Notes under the pieces: model-generated
What the model saw: the letters and a program-made list of their open reading frames with translations, nothing else
Told to the model about the DNA's origin: nothing
The model's database searches: none
Made by a program: the position numbers and the translations under genes
NCBI GenBank assembly: GCA_020426505.1
Contig: JAGQPX010000085.1
Location: forward strand, 1-61,057
Source of the DNA: Planctomycetaceae bacterium
GTDB lineage: Bacteria > Planctomycetota > Planctomycetia > Planctomycetales > Planctomycetaceae
Length of the DNA: 61,057 nucleotides
Reading direction: 5' to 3'
In this document: piece by piece, positions 47,172 through 56,938 of the stretch
How positions within the stretch are numbered: the stretch's first letter is position 1
Layout of the letters: every line of letters starts with the position of its first letter

Positions 47172-47984
47172 ATGCCTGACGACATCAGTTCCCCCCGAGT
47201 GACGGTCCTGATGTCGGTGCATAACGGTGAGCGGTACTTGCAGGATGCGGTGGACTCGATCCTCCGTCAGACATGGAAAGACTTCGAGTTTCTCGTGGTC
47301 AACGACGGCTCGACGGATGGGTCGGCTGACATTCTTGACGCCTGCAATGACGCACGGATGCGGATCATTCATCTCGATTGGAGTGGTGGAGCACACGCCC
47401 TAAATCATGGTCTCGAGTTGGCCAGGGGAGAATACGTCGCCAACCTCGATCAAGACGACATGTCATACCCGCTGCGGCTCCAGGCCCAGGTGACCTTCCT
47501 CGATCGTTATCCGGACGTCGCTGTCGTCGGCACCGCCTGCGAGTCTCTCGATGAGGATTCGCAGACAACGGCACTCAGAGTTCTAGTCACCGAGGATCGC
47601 GAGATCCGCAAGATGCTGCTTCGCGCCAACCCACTCGTGCATACGTCTGCCATGTACCGACGACAGCCCATTCGTGAATTCGGCGGATTCAATCCTCGAC
47701 TCAAACTGATGTTTGACTACGACCTCTGGTCAAGAGTCGCGGTCGAACACAAGCTGGCCAATCTGCCGGACGTCCTGACGGTCAAGAGACTGCATTCGGG
47801 CCAGTTCTACCGTCATCAGATCGGCTTTCGAGATCGCTTCGCCACCTCGGCCAGAATCCGGTGGCAGACGTGGCGACGTCATTCCCGAAAACTGTGTGAC
47901 CTGCGGTTTGTCCTCACACCACTGATCACGCTGATTCTCAGAGAACTCAGGGAGTGCATCACGTCCAGACACAAGGTTCGATGA
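47172..47984 (+). CDS. Family 2 glycosyltransferase
   Basis: A 270-residue GT-A glycosyltransferase. VTVLMSVHNGERYLQDAVDSI, the nucleotide-binding NDGSTDGS, LDQDD as the DxD metal motif and an FDYDLWSR acceptor region are clear. It has no membrane helix except a weak C-terminal hydrophobic segment (FVLTPLITLIL). It starts at ATG 47172 just after the epimerase stop, so both are likely in one operon. The donor and acceptor are unknown. Confidence 0.93.
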   Translation: MPDDISSPRVTVLMSVHNGERYLQDAVDSILRQTWKDFEFLVVNDGSTDGSADILDACNDARMRIIHLDWSGGAHALNHGLELARGEYVANLDQDDMSYPLRLQAQVTFLDRYPDVAVVGTACESLDEDSQTTALRVLVTEDREIRKMLLRANPLVHTSAMYRRQPIREFGGFNPRLKLMFDYDLWSRVAVEHKLANLPDVLTVKRLHSGQFYRHQIGFRDRFATSARIRWQTWRRHSRKLCDLRFVLTPLITLILRELRECITSRHKVR

Positions 47985-48157
47985 TGGTTCATGTCGGATG
48001 ACAGGTGAATTCCACGGTTGAATGGGAATAAAGGTCCTTCGTGTTTCGTTCCAGTTTCTCGTCTGACGAAATCCTTCAGAAAATCCGTTTTGGTGTTTGA
48101 GTTTCGTCGCCATTATCGGTCTCACTCACAAGAGCATCTGCTGACGTCCGGGGAGCC

Positions 48158-48673
48158 ATGAGCGATAAACCGATCGCAGCCGACGACCTGGATCGACTCG
48201 TCCGATCGCATCTCCCGGCAGCCGTGCGGTTTGCGACCCGACTCACCGGAAACAGCAGCTCAGGCGAGGAACTCGTGCAGGAGGCGTTGTACCGCGTCGC
48301 CCGCAGTTGGCGGACCTTTCGACAGGAGGCTGAGTTCCGAACATGGCTCTTTCAAATCATCATCAATGCAAATCGCGATCAACGACGCCGATCGAATGGA
48401 GCTCCGCTGGATCTCGAACACTCGGACCCGAAACAGCCCCCGCCGTCGGAACGGATGCTGGAAAGGGAACTCAAAGCTGAGATCGCAGCCTGTATCGCAC
48501 GCCTGCCGGATCGGCAACGTGAGGTCATCGTGCTGACAACATTCGAGGAACTGACCATCCCGGAAGTCGCCCGCGTGTTGAACGTCACAGAGCAAAACGT
48601 GCACTCGACTCTGCACGTCGCTCGCAAACGGCTGCGTGAAGAACTGGCAGCCTATCTCGTGGAGAAGTCCTGA
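48158..48673 (+). CDS. ECF-type RNA polymerase sigma factor
   Basis: A 171-residue sigma-70 family protein with only regions 2 and 4. Region 2 reads FATRLTGNSSSGEELVQEALYRVARSW with FRTWLFQIIINANRDQRRR; region 4 is LPDRQREVIVLTTFEELTIPEVARVLN with a helix-turn-helix. ECF factors are usually held by an anti-sigma factor encoded next to them. The next gene starts one base after this stop and has one membrane helix, fitting that role. Confidence 0.95.
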   Translation: MSDKPIAADDLDRLVRSHLPAAVRFATRLTGNSSSGEELVQEALYRVARSWRTFRQEAEFRTWLFQIIINANRDQRRRSNGAPLDLEHSDPKQPPPSERMLERELKAEIAACIARLPDRQREVIVLTTFEELTIPEVARVLNVTEQNVHSTLHVARKRLREELAAYLVEKS

Positions 48674-48674
48674 C

Positions 48675-49871
48675 ATGCAATCCGACGGCAAGCTCCCTGA
48701 CGACGAACCCGTCCGCATGACGGACGAGGCGTTGGACGAATTGCTTCGACAGGCCGAGTGGCCCGAGGCAACTCCGTTGCAACTCGGCAGACTGGAACGG
48801 GAGTGGGATCGTCTGCGTCCGCGTCGACGAACGTGGCAGAGTATGCGTTGGGCTGCCTTCGCTGCTTCTCTGCTGGTGGGAACCGTCATTTGGCAAGCCC
48901 TCCCACGCGAGGCAGACAACCTTGCGATCAACCCTCAGCCGCATCATCCATCGGTTGTCCCTTTACCGCCGTCGTCACCCCCTCGACTCGTCGTTGAGGT
49001 CCGACCGGACGAACAACCGAATTCGGAGCGTCGTGCTTCCACGTCAATCGGTCGGCCGGCGACAAACCTCGAAGTTGCCCTGACGAACGTCGCCATTCGC
49101 CGTGCAGAACGTGAGCAAGAGCGAATCGCAGCTGACCCGTTTGAACGCTGGGTCGCCCGCATCTCGGAGGATGATCAACTCGCAATCATTGACTTCGACG
49201 AAAGTGACGAAGCCCGACAGGAGTTGTTGCAGCGATCATTATTTGAGTTGCCTCGCTCTCAGGGGCAACGGCGGATCGCGATCGCCAAACTGCTCACGCT
49301 GCTGGAGTTGCCCGAAGCACAGCCGGCGCTCCTCGCCTTGTGGGCCGAAGCCTACACCCGAGACGCAGTGGAGGCACATCTCGTCGAAGTCGTCGATGTG
49401 CCAACGTTGATGGAGATGAGCCGAGCCCGGCTGACGTTCAGCGAACAGGTTCGGTTTCTCTCGCGAATCGCTGAGCGACCCGATGTTGAGGCACAACGTC
49501 TTCTGTTGCTGGCGGCGATGACAGATCAGTATCGACGGGCAGCGATGATCGTGACCCGTGAGACGCATCTTCCGCCGGCTGACATGCTGTTCGAGGCACT
49601 GGCCGATCAGAACGCCGATGTCCGCTTTGCGGCCGCCCTGTTGTTGGGTGAGATCGACGATCCGCGAATCACCGACCGCCTGATCGAGATCGCCCGAAAC
49701 GGCCCGCGACAATCCGACCCGTGGGTCGCGCTGATCCGCAGGCGTGACACGGCGTCTCGTCAACTCATCGCAGAGGCCCGCAGCGATCCCAACATCTCGT
49801 CGACCCTGCTCACCGCCGAGTTGGCCCGTCAATCAACACTGACACCCATTCAATGGGGCGCCGCCCTGTAA
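48675..49871 (+). CDS. Membrane protein, probable anti-sigma factor with HEAT-like extracytoplasmic part
   Basis: A 398-residue protein. A cytoplasmic N-terminal segment of about 60 residues (MTDEALDELLRQAEWPEATPLQLGRL) precedes one membrane helix (WAAFAASLLVGTVIWQALP). The rest lies outside the membrane and is helical with HEAT-like repeats, such as LFEALADQNADVRFAAALLLGEIDDPRITDRLI. Position next to the ECF sigma gene and topology suggest a transmembrane sensor that releases sigma. No classic zinc-binding anti-sigma motif is visible. Confidence 0.75.
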   Translation: MQSDGKLPDDEPVRMTDEALDELLRQAEWPEATPLQLGRLEREWDRLRPRRRTWQSMRWAAFAASLLVGTVIWQALPREADNLAINPQPHHPSVVPLPPSSPPRLVVEVRPDEQPNSERRASTSIGRPATNLEVALTNVAIRRAEREQERIAADPFERWVARISEDDQLAIIDFDESDEARQELLQRSLFELPRSQGQRRIAIAKLLTLLELPEAQPALLALWAEAYTRDAVEAHLVEVVDVPTLMEMSRARLTFSEQVRFLSRIAERPDVEAQRLLLLAAMTDQYRRAAMIVTRETHLPPADMLFEALADQNADVRFAAALLLGEIDDPRITDRLIEIARNGPRQSDPWVALIRRRDTASRQLIAEARSDPNISSTLLTAELARQSTLTPIQWGAAL

Positions 49872-49920
49872 CTCACCCGAGCCATTTGCACACCATCAAA
49901 TCCATCCGAGAGGAAGACTC

Positions 49921-51117
49921 ATGACCCGCCCCACACGTTGCTTCGTCACGCTCGCGCTACTTCTCCTGCCGATGACTGCAATCGCCCAGGACGGCGAAGA
50001 GATGACCACCCGCGTCTACCGAGTCGCAGACCTGATCCGTCGTGTGCCCGACTACCCCTACCAGTCCGGCATCCCGACAACGGAGACCGCGAACTCGAAA
50101 ACAATGGGGATTACATCCGACGGGAAAGTCACGACTGGGGAAGGCGGCGGTTTTGGCGGAGGCGGTGGTGGATTCGGTGGCGGTGGTGCAGGCGGCGGTT
50201 TCTTCCAAATTGGAGGTGGAGGCCGCTTTTTCGGAAACCAGGCATCAAACGGAGCACAAAGTCACGAGTTGTCGCTTCACGGGCTGATGGACGTCATCAC
50301 CACCAGCATCGCTCCCGACTCCTGGCGGAACAGCGGCACGGGCGACGGCACAATCACAGCACTCGGCACGTCACTCGTGGTTCGACAATTCCCGCCGATT
50401 CAGGAACAGATCGCCGAGTTACTCGCAGCCCTGAGAGAGCAAAGCGATGCTCAAAAGATGGTGACAATCAAACTTTTTGTCGTATCACTCCTTCCGACCG
50501 ACCAGTTCTCAACCCTCATCCATGACGCTGCCAAGATTCGAGATGACGTGGGCACTCGCGAAATGGTGATGTCCGAGTTGCAGGAACAATCGAGTTTCAC
50601 GGGTCAGTTGACCTGTTTCAGTGGACAGGAAGTTCATCTCGCTTCAGGACATCGCAGGAGTGTGGTCACTTCCGCCATCCCCGTCGTGAGTGCAGTCGCT
50701 GTCGGATACCAACCTGTGATTTCCAATCCACACATCGGCACACTTGCTCAACTCACCCCGACACTGGACTCGACTGACAACTCAGCAACAGTCGACCTGC
50801 GTTACACCCTGACGGAATGGAAGAATGATGGCGACACCATCTCGATCAGAAGTCGATCCGGCGCTGCCACAGATACCAAAAGCGGCGGTGAGGCACCAAG
50901 TAGCGAGTCATCCGTTGAGATTCAGCAACTCAACATCGACACGCGACAACTCGCCACGACAATCCGTGTCCCTGCGACACCTGCTGGCGAGACACCCATC
51001 CCGGTCATCGTCGGCACGCTGGGTGAACCATCCAGGACCGACAGCAACTCCAGCGTCGCTGGCACGCACGAATCAACGTACCTGATCATCGCCGTCTCTC
51101 AGGCAGATGCAGAGTAG
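49921..51117 (+). CDS. Exported secretin-like protein
   Basis: A 398-residue protein with a signal peptide (FVTLALLLLPMTAIAQ). VYRVADLIRRVP and VVRQFPPIQEQIAELLAAL resemble the N-domains of secretins, and the C-terminal half (EVHLASGHRRSVVTSAIPVV to GTLAQLTPTLDST) resembles a shortened secretin beta-domain. A Gly-rich stretch (residues about 72-105) separates them. It lacks the full length of type II/III secretins and may not form a gated pore. It is third in the ECF operon, 49 bases after the second gene. Confidence 0.75.
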   Translation: MTRPTRCFVTLALLLLPMTAIAQDGEEMTTRVYRVADLIRRVPDYPYQSGIPTTETANSKTMGITSDGKVTTGEGGGFGGGGGGFGGGGAGGGFFQIGGGGRFFGNQASNGAQSHELSLHGLMDVITTSIAPDSWRNSGTGDGTITALGTSLVVRQFPPIQEQIAELLAALREQSDAQKMVTIKLFVVSLLPTDQFSTLIHDAAKIRDDVGTREMVMSELQEQSSFTGQLTCFSGQEVHLASGHRRSVVTSAIPVVSAVAVGYQPVISNPHIGTLAQLTPTLDSTDNSATVDLRYTLTEWKNDGDTISIRSRSGAATDTKSGGEAPSSESSVEIQQLNIDTRQLATTIRVPATPAGETPIPVIVGTLGEPSRTDSNSSVAGTHESTYLIIAVSQADAE

Positions 51118-51162
51118 CAAGATCGGCTGGGTTCACGAAGCATCCCCCAGCTGGTTGCGGCG

Positions 51163-51408
51163 CTACGGATCCTCACCGATGATCAGGGAAATGAAACTCA
51201 CGGGCAGCAAGGCCGTGTTGAAGGCAATCAGAAACAGCAACAGAAGGATTCCTTGAAACAAGCCTTCGTAGGACACACCAAAACAGAAAAACATGAGTGG
51301 ACACGTTGCTGCGTGGCAAAAGAGCAATCCCAACAACCCGAATCTGAAAGGCAAGTAGGCGGCCAGTCCAAGGGATGCCAGAGCAAAGATGGCGAACGAC
51401 GTGCTCAT
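51163..51408 (-). CDS. Small membrane protein, 81 aa
   Basis: I do not recognise this protein. It has three hydrophobic segments (FAIFALASLGLAAYLPF, LGLLGLLFCHAATCPLMFFCFG, GILLLLFLIAFNTALLPVSFISLII) with few charged residues and no Gly motif. It converges on the secretin-like gene with only 45 bases between. Confidence 0.65.
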   Translation of the reverse strand: MSTSFAIFALASLGLAAYLPFRFGLLGLLFCHAATCPLMFFCFGVSYEGLFQGILLLLFLIAFNTALLPVSFISLIIGEDP

Positions 51409-51592
51409 AACCAGAATCGTTTCCCCGATCTTCTCAGCGCCGGCGGATACAACTTAAGACGTGTGGCATTCGTTGCTGGTCAACCAAGGCGGCGCAGCCG
51501 TGGAAGATTGTGAGCGTGACGCACGTTTGAACCCGTCACCTGTCGACGACTCCGTCGTCCCAGATTGCGAGCAATCTTGACGACCTGAGTCG

Positions 51593-52081
51593 CTATGTCG
51601 CCAATCGTAAATGATATGCAATGAAGCAATCGGGGAATTCGCCGACCAGTGAGAGTCGCACGTAATCACACATCAAGTCGTCGAAGACTTTTGTTCCACC
51701 GAGAAATGTGTTTCGACGCAACAGGAAATCGGGGGCAGCTCTCTTCAATGCAGAGACCGTGTATTCGATCGGCTCCCAAAAGCTGCAGTCATCGATTGAC
51801 TCACACAGCGATTCCTCGGCCAGTTCGTTGACGATTCGTCGATGCTGTGAAACATCAACTCGGTTGTATGAACGCTCGAAACGGTGAAGGGACCACACCC
51901 AGAATTCCAGAGATGAGGCATAGTCCTCACGATTCCCCGAATACGCGGCTCGTGCTCCCTGAATGACATGCCTGAAATGATGTTCACGGAACTCAGCAAC
52001 CTCCATTAACGGCATCTCTGCATCATCGTCAGGAACGAAAACTTGTTGGACTTGCACAATCAGTTCGTCTCGGGTGAACAT
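51593..52081 (-). CDS. Hypothetical protein, 162 aa
   Basis: I do not recognise this protein. It is acidic and helical, rich in aromatic residues (FREHHFRHVIQGARAAYSG, LEFWVWSLHRFERSYNR). There is no signal or membrane segment. It lies apart from the surrounding genes, and its start ATG at 52081 is clear. Confidence 0.7.
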   Translation of the reverse strand: MFTRDELIVQVQQVFVPDDDAEMPLMEVAEFREHHFRHVIQGARAAYSGNREDYASSLEFWVWSLHRFERSYNRVDVSQHRRIVNELAEESLCESIDDCSFWEPIEYTVSALKRAAPDFLLRRNTFLGGTKVFDDLMCDYVRLSLVGEFPDCFIAYHLRLAT

Positions 52082-52134
52082 CGTTCAATCAAAACTCGAT
52101 GTAATGCAACCGGTGACACATTCATTCTCCAGGT

Positions 52135-52518
52135 TCACTCAAACTCATCAAGAGCGTTCCTGAGCGCCTTCTCGACTTTCACACGCCGTCGTTCTTCATA
52201 CAGAGTCATGGGAAGACGTTCGTGCCACGGATGATTCCAATGAACGCCCGGGGGAGGTTCGGCGGATCGACCGCTGGGATGAATCTTTAGTGAGAAGTGT
52301 CGAAGACATTCACGGATTTGATCGACCGACACAAACTCGAATGTGAATCCGCAGACTCGCACGAAGTAGACCCAGCATTCAATGAGATTGTCGCGGGGTG
52401 CCTCGGCAGGACTCCCTCCAACCGAAGACACCATGTGGTCGACATGCCGTTCCGGATCAAGTGGTTCTTTCCAGTGCTTCGACATGCCACCGCAATCCTG
52501 CATCGCGTTGAGAGTCAC
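52135..52518 (-). CDS. Hypothetical protein coupled to the DUF1501 gene, 127 aa
   Basis: I do not recognise this protein. Its GTG start overlaps the DUF1501 stop by four bases (GTGA), which suggests translational coupling; an ATG at 52485 is the alternative. The middle is aromatic ([29 protein letters not shown]), and [16 protein letters not shown] is unusual. No signal or membrane segment. Confidence 0.65.
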   Translation of the reverse strand: MTLNAMQDCGGMSKHWKEPLDPERHVDHMVSSVGGSPAEAPRDNLIECWVYFVRVCGFTFEFVSVDQIRECLRHFSLKIHPSGRSAEPPPGVHWNHPWHERLPMTLYEERRRVKVEKALRNALDEFE

Positions 52519-53765
52519 CCAATCAACTCCGCGATCGGTGTTCCTCCACCGGCGAGCTTCATCGGGCGGCCGCGTTTGGATTTGTGGACTCGGTCAAGGG
52601 GGATGCGGAGGGCGTGGGCGACTGTGGCCCAGAGGTCGCCGGGGAGGTAGGACTTGCCGATGATTTGCGTGCCGTCCTCGTTGGTCTCGCCGACGGCGAT
52701 GCCTCCGGTGAGGCCGCCGCCCCCCAGGCAGACGGACCAACTGCGGGCCCAGTGATCGCGGCCGACGTTCTGGTTGATGCGGGGGGTGCGGCCGAATTCG
52801 CCCATGCAGACGATGACCGTGTCGTCCCACAGGCCTCGCTCCTTGAGATCGCGGGTCAGACCGGCGAGGCCCTTGTCGAGCTTGGGCAGGCCGACGTCGC
52901 GAAGCGAGTTGAACACGTCGTTGTGCAGGTCCCAACTGCCGGGGAACTGCACCTCAACGAACGGCACGCCCGTCTCGACGAGCCTGCGTGCCATGATCAG
53001 ACTGATGCCGAAGTCGGTGCTGCCGTACAGATCGCGGGTCTGCTGTGACTCCTCATCGGCCTTGAAGGCCCGCATTTGTTGGGACGTCATCAGGTTGACC
53101 GCCTTGCCGTAGACATCCTTGTGAGCGACCGGCAACTCACCACGGTCCGAGTTGATGAACGTCTCCTCGACGACGCTCAATGCTTGCAATCGTTGATTCA
53201 GTCGTCGCGGGTCCATCCCGGCCAATTCGGCGTTGCGAATCTGTCCGTCACCTGAAACAACGAACGGTGCATGCGCCATTCCCAGAAAGCCGGGACCGAA
53301 GCTGCCGCCGCCGATCGAGATGAAGGCGGGAATCTCCAGTTCGGGCCGCTGCGGCGAGAGTTCGTAACTGACGACCGAGCCGAACGTCGGATGTACGACG
53401 GTCGGGTTCGGCACGAAGGCGGTGTGCATGTAGTACCGGCCACGCTCGTGATCAGCCTCACGCGTGCTCATCGACCGCACGAGCGACAGGCTGTCCATCA
53501 CCTTTGCCGTCTCGGGGAGATGCTCGCAGATCTGCATGTCGCCCGCTGTCGCGATGGGATTGAACTCACCTCCCGTCTTTGCGTCGGGCTTGAGGTCCCA
53601 CATGTCGATCGTCGGCGCCCCGCCTTGCAGCCAGACGAGAATGCACGCCTTGCGATTCTTCTGAATCTCAGCAGCATGCGTCTGGAGGTTCGACAGGAAG
53701 TGCGCGGCTGCCGGCGCCATCAGCGACGACGTCGCCAGATGGCTGAGAAAGTGACGGCGTGACAT
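52515..53765 (-). CDS. DUF1501 protein, Tat-exported
   Basis: A 416-residue protein of the DUF1501 family, abundant in planctomycetes and related to alkaline-phosphatase/sulfatase folds. The Tat signal is [18 protein letters not shown]. Family phrases include [32 protein letters not shown] sequence, [13 protein letters not shown] and [20 protein letters not shown]. The ATG at 53765 is preferred because the upstream part of the frame is a heptamer repeat. The DUF1549/1553 gene directly upstream is its usual partner. Function of the pair is unknown. Confidence 0.92.
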   Translation of the reverse strand: MSRRHFLSHLATSSLMAPAAAHFLSNLQTHAAEIQKNRKACILVWLQGGAPTIDMWDLKPDAKTGGEFNPIATAGDMQICEHLPETAKVMDSLSLVRSMSTREADHERGRYYMHTAFVPNPTVVHPTFGSVVSYELSPQRPELEIPAFISIGGGSFGPGFLGMAHAPFVVSGDGQIRNAELAGMDPRRLNQRLQALSVVEETFINSDRGELPVAHKDVYGKAVNLMTSQQMRAFKADEESQQTRDLYGSTDFGISLIMARRLVETGVPFVEVQFPGSWDLHNDVFNSLRDVGLPKLDKGLAGLTRDLKERGLWDDTVIVCMGEFGRTPRINQNVGRDHWARSWSVCLGGGGLTGGIAVGETNEDGTQIIGKSYLPGDLWATVAHALRIPLDRVHKSKRGRPMKLAGGGTPIAELIG

Positions 53766-53773
53766 ACCGCGCG

Positions 53774-53808
53774 GATGGCTGATGGCGGTTGGCTGGTGGC
53801 TCATGGCT
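53774..53808. repeat. Five-unit heptamer array before the DUF1501 start
   Basis: Five 7-base units of the type GATGGCT/GTTGGCT, ending nine bases before the Tat-signal ATG. If translated from 53804 it would add an odd Ser/His/Pro leader, which argues for the later start. Confidence 0.75.
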
Positions 53809-53832
53809 ACTTTCGAGTTGTGGATGGTCGTA

Positions 53833-53897
53833 GCTGGATTCGCCAGAATTCAGCCATCGTCGATAGGTGTGAACATCTGAACTCTGGCGAGTCCAGC
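53833..53897. repeat. Inverted repeat between DUF1549/1553 and DUF1501 genes
   Basis: Two 20-base arms (53833-53852 and 53878-53897) pair at 18 of 20 positions around a 25-base loop; the core is GCTGGATTCGCCAGAATTC. It fills much of the gap between two co-directional genes and could be a dispersed palindromic element or an mRNA stem. Confidence 0.75.
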
Positions 53898-53907
53898 GAC
53901 ATTCACT

Positions 53908-55578
53908 TCAATGGTTCATCACAAATTCGTTCGAGTTCAACAGGGCCCAGTACAGGTCCTGATACGCGGCCAGTTTGTCGGGGTTGCTGTTGATCAGTTT
54001 TTGCGACATGCTCGTTTCGCGGCGGGAGGGGGGACGTCCGAGCGAGGAGAGGTACAGCTTGTGCACGCGCAGCGCGTCTGACTTGAGGCGTGAGTCGGAG
54101 AGGACCGCGTGCAGGGTGCTGCCCGGCTCGCCGCTGCCGGCTGACTGGACGAGTTCGCCGTTCATCATCATCAGGGCCTGCGGGATCGTGCCACTGAACA
54201 GCGTCGGTTCGTCCTGTTCGTTGCCGCCGAAGATCAGCAGAAACTCGCGCATCCACCGTTGGCGTCGCTCTTCGGCCTGCTGATAGTTCCCGACTGACTC
54301 GCCCGCCTGCGTGGCGATCAACAGCGACTCGTACAGCTGCTCAGCGGTGAACGGCTTCACGTACATGTGCGAAAACAGAGGTACCTCGCCGGCAGACGGG
54401 TCATCGATGCGGTTCTTGTCGTTGAAGCGGCTCGTCAGGTGATACGCTTCGCTGCTGGTGATCCAGCGAATGAGTTTCTTGAGGTCATACCCGCTCGCCG
54501 CGAACTCGTCAGTCAGTCGATCGAGCACGTCCGGGTGCGACGGCGGATTGTGTGGTCCCATGTCATCGACCGGGCGAGTGAAGCCGTACCCGAGGAAGTG
54601 CCCCCACATGCGGTTGACCATCGCCCGGGCCACCTGATGATCCGGGTCGTCGTGAGCCATGACCTTCGCCAACTCGAGACGACGATCGGTCTCCTTCTTT
54701 GAATCGAATTCCTGATCGACGTAACGCGGATAGGCGACCTCCATCACCCCCGACCGCCTCTCAAAGTAGACCGGACCTTCATAGTTCCTCCAGACGAGTT
54801 CCGAGTAGTCATCGACACGTTGACCCGTCTTGGGGTCGGTCTTGCGATGATCGACACGTCGCATCTGTTTGAGGAAGCTGTCGAACTCCCAGAACTGCAC
54901 GTGCTTCCAGTCGTTGAACGGGTGATCGTGACACTGCGTGCATTGCACCTGCGTGCCCAGGAACAACCGCGTCACGCGGGCGGTCGCCTCGACCGTGTAG
55001 TCCTCGCTGTTGGGATTGCCGTCCAGTTGACCGAGCAGAAAGTTGACCGCTCCGTTCTCCTCATAGTGACCCTCAGCGGTCAGCAGGTCGTAGACGACAT
55101 CGTTCCACGGTCGGTTTTTGGTGAAGGCTTCGCGGAGAAACTTCTCCATGCCGTCTCGCGATGTTCGGCGCGGCGTCTGTCGTCCGAGCAGCAGGTTCGT
55201 CCAGACGTGCGTCCAGTTCGTGACGTACGCCGAGTTGTCGAGCAGACGTTCGACGACGTCAGCCCGTTTGGCCTCACTCTCATCCGCGAGGAACGCTTCG
55301 ATCTCATCCGCGGTCGAGATGTGCCCGACAATGTCGAGCGAGACACGCCGCAGCCACTCCGCATCATCCGCCCGCTCACTCGGTGTGACCTCGTTGTCCT
55401 CCCACGCTTGGCGAATCTGCTCGTCGACGAACGTCACAACGGGATCGACGTCAGGATGACTCGCCTCCCGGCGTCGATCGACCTCCGCACCGCGTGAAGT
55501 GCCGCCGGCAATCGCGATGATCCCGAGCAAAGTAACGATGTATCTGAACATGCTGCCAAATCTGTGTTGAATGGACAT
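53908..55578 (-). CDS. DUF1549/DUF1553 protein, exported
   Basis: A 556-residue planctomycete-type protein. A signal peptide ([20 protein letters not shown]) is followed by a DUF1549 half ([23 protein letters not shown], and [14 protein letters not shown], where CxxCH may bind heme) and a DUF1553 half ([24 protein letters not shown]). It is paired with DUF1501, as is usual. The ATG at 55578 or 55551 gives the signal peptide; earlier sequence is not family-like. Confidence 0.92.
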   Translation of the reverse strand: MSIQHRFGSMFRYIVTLLGIIAIAGGTSRGAEVDRRREASHPDVDPVVTFVDEQIRQAWEDNEVTPSERADDAEWLRRVSLDIVGHISTADEIEAFLADESEAKRADVVERLLDNSAYVTNWTHVWTNLLLGRQTPRRTSRDGMEKFLREAFTKNRPWNDVVYDLLTAEGHYEENGAVNFLLGQLDGNPNSEDYTVEATARVTRLFLGTQVQCTQCHDHPFNDWKHVQFWEFDSFLKQMRRVDHRKTDPKTGQRVDDYSELVWRNYEGPVYFERRSGVMEVAYPRYVDQEFDSKKETDRRLELAKVMAHDDPDHQVARAMVNRMWGHFLGYGFTRPVDDMGPHNPPSHPDVLDRLTDEFAASGYDLKKLIRWITSSEAYHLTSRFNDKNRIDDPSAGEVPLFSHMYVKPFTAEQLYESLLIATQAGESVGNYQQAEERRQRWMREFLLIFGGNEQDEPTLFSGTIPQALMMMNGELVQSAGSGEPGSTLHAVLSDSRLKSDALRVHKLYLSSLGRPPSRRETSMSQKLINSNPDKLAAYQDLYWALLNSNEFVMNH

Positions 55579-55815
55579 GACGTCGCAATACGGTTCGGCT
55601 ACTTTGACTGTACAGTATCCGCACGCATCAGGCCACGAGATTCTTCGATCCAATTGCCACGCTCGATCCCAAACCGACGGCTTTGCGGTCGATCGTTGAC
55701 GTCATTCGGTTCCCTCATCAGGATGCCCAAATAACATCACTTCCGAGCCTCGTTCGATGGCGGAGCCATCGGCTTGGGAATGCTGGACGAATTTGTTGAG
55801 AGGACGATTGGGAAC

Positions 55816-56601
55816 ATGTCATCGAATGGGCTACAGGATCGCGTCGCGGTCATCACCGGCGGGGCTCGTGGGATCGGGCGGGAGACGGCCCGGTTGCTCG
55901 CTGAGCATGGGGCACGCGTCACTATCGGCGATCTGACGCTCGATCCGGCCAATGACGAGACGTTCGAACAACTCGGCATTCGCCAACAGGCGTGTGATGT
56001 GCGTGACCTTGATAGTCTGCGCGACCTGATCGACGGAGCTGCGAACGCTGGCGGAAGGCTCGACATTCTCGTCAACAACGCGGGCATTGTTATGGTCGGG
56101 CAGGTCCACGAGATCGAGGAAGCGGACTGGGACCGCTGTCTCGATACGAACCTCAAGGCGGCCTTCTTTGGTGTGAAGTATGCCGTCCCGCACATGCAAA
56201 AGGTCGGCGGCGGAGCGATCGTCAACACAGCCAGCAACGCGGGCATTCTGCCACGCGCACATGATCCGGTTTACTCGACATCCAAATTGGCACTCACCGG
56301 GATGACGCGCAGCCTCGCCCTCTGTCACGGACCGGACAAAATTCGCATCAACGCAGTCTGCCCGGGGCCAGTGTGTGACACGGCCATCATGAACGCTGAC
56401 CTCGCGACGCAGACCGATCGTGAAGCAGCCGTCAAACAGTTCATTCACGCCAGCCCCATCGCCCGCGCCCACGGACGCATGATTACCCCGGAAGAAGTCG
56501 CCCAGTCGATCCTGTACCTCGTCAGCGACGTGGCAACGATGGTCACCGGCACGATGATCGCCATCGACGGCGGTAAATCCCTCGGCGTGCCACCGGAGTG
56601 A
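55816..56601 (+). CDS. Short-chain dehydrogenase/reductase
   Basis: A 261-residue classical SDR. The NAD(P) motif TGGARGIG is near residue 15, NNAG near 85, the catalytic Ser in NTASNAG and YSTSK (Tyr, Lys) follow, and the C-terminal MVTGTMIAIDGG is typical. The ATG at 55816 is preferred because the SDR fold begins at LQDRVAVITGG just after; upstream TTG/ATG codons would add 14 residues. The substrate is unknown, and it stands alone. Confidence 0.93.
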   Translation: MSSNGLQDRVAVITGGARGIGRETARLLAEHGARVTIGDLTLDPANDETFEQLGIRQQACDVRDLDSLRDLIDGAANAGGRLDILVNNAGIVMVGQVHEIEEADWDRCLDTNLKAAFFGVKYAVPHMQKVGGGAIVNTASNAGILPRAHDPVYSTSKLALTGMTRSLALCHGPDKIRINAVCPGPVCDTAIMNADLATQTDREAAVKQFIHASPIARAHGRMITPEEVAQSILYLVSDVATMVTGTMIAIDGGKSLGVPPE

Positions 56602-56656
56602 GTGGCTGAGTGGTCGGTGGCATAGTGCCCAAGCCCACGGGCTACGTCTCGTGGGA

Positions 56657-56920
56657 TCAGCAATGTGTGTCGTCATCCCTCAGTGACACGAGGAGTTTTG
56701 CAATGCGTCGGTCGTCATCGGATCGCGAGGGCGAGAGCCCGATTGCGTTCGTGCGAAGCTCTGTCAGGTATCGTTCGATGGCCACTTCATCTCGACCTTC
56801 GAGAATCCAACGAGTAATGCTGGACACGTAGGAATCATACTCGTCATCCGGCCCCCCAAGGGGATGCACACCGATCGGATCCCATTCTTCCCAAAGAATC
56901 CGCTTCACTTCGGCTTGCAT
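56657..56920 (-). CDS. Small hypothetical protein next to uvrA, 87 aa
   Basis: I do not recognise a named family with certainty. The phrases WEEWDPIGVHPLGGPDDEYDSYVSSI and EVAIERYLTELR resemble small bacterial proteins sometimes grouped near DUF1871, but the match is only by eye. The start is ATG 56920; a TTG at 56935 lies closer to the uvrA stop. It is 18 bases after uvrA on the same strand and may be co-transcribed. Confidence 0.65.
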   Translation of the reverse strand: MQAEVKRILWEEWDPIGVHPLGGPDDEYDSYVSSITRWILEGRDEVAIERYLTELRTNAIGLSPSRSDDDRRIAKLLVSLRDDDTHC

Positions 56921-56938
56921 CGCTGTTTTGTTCAAGGG

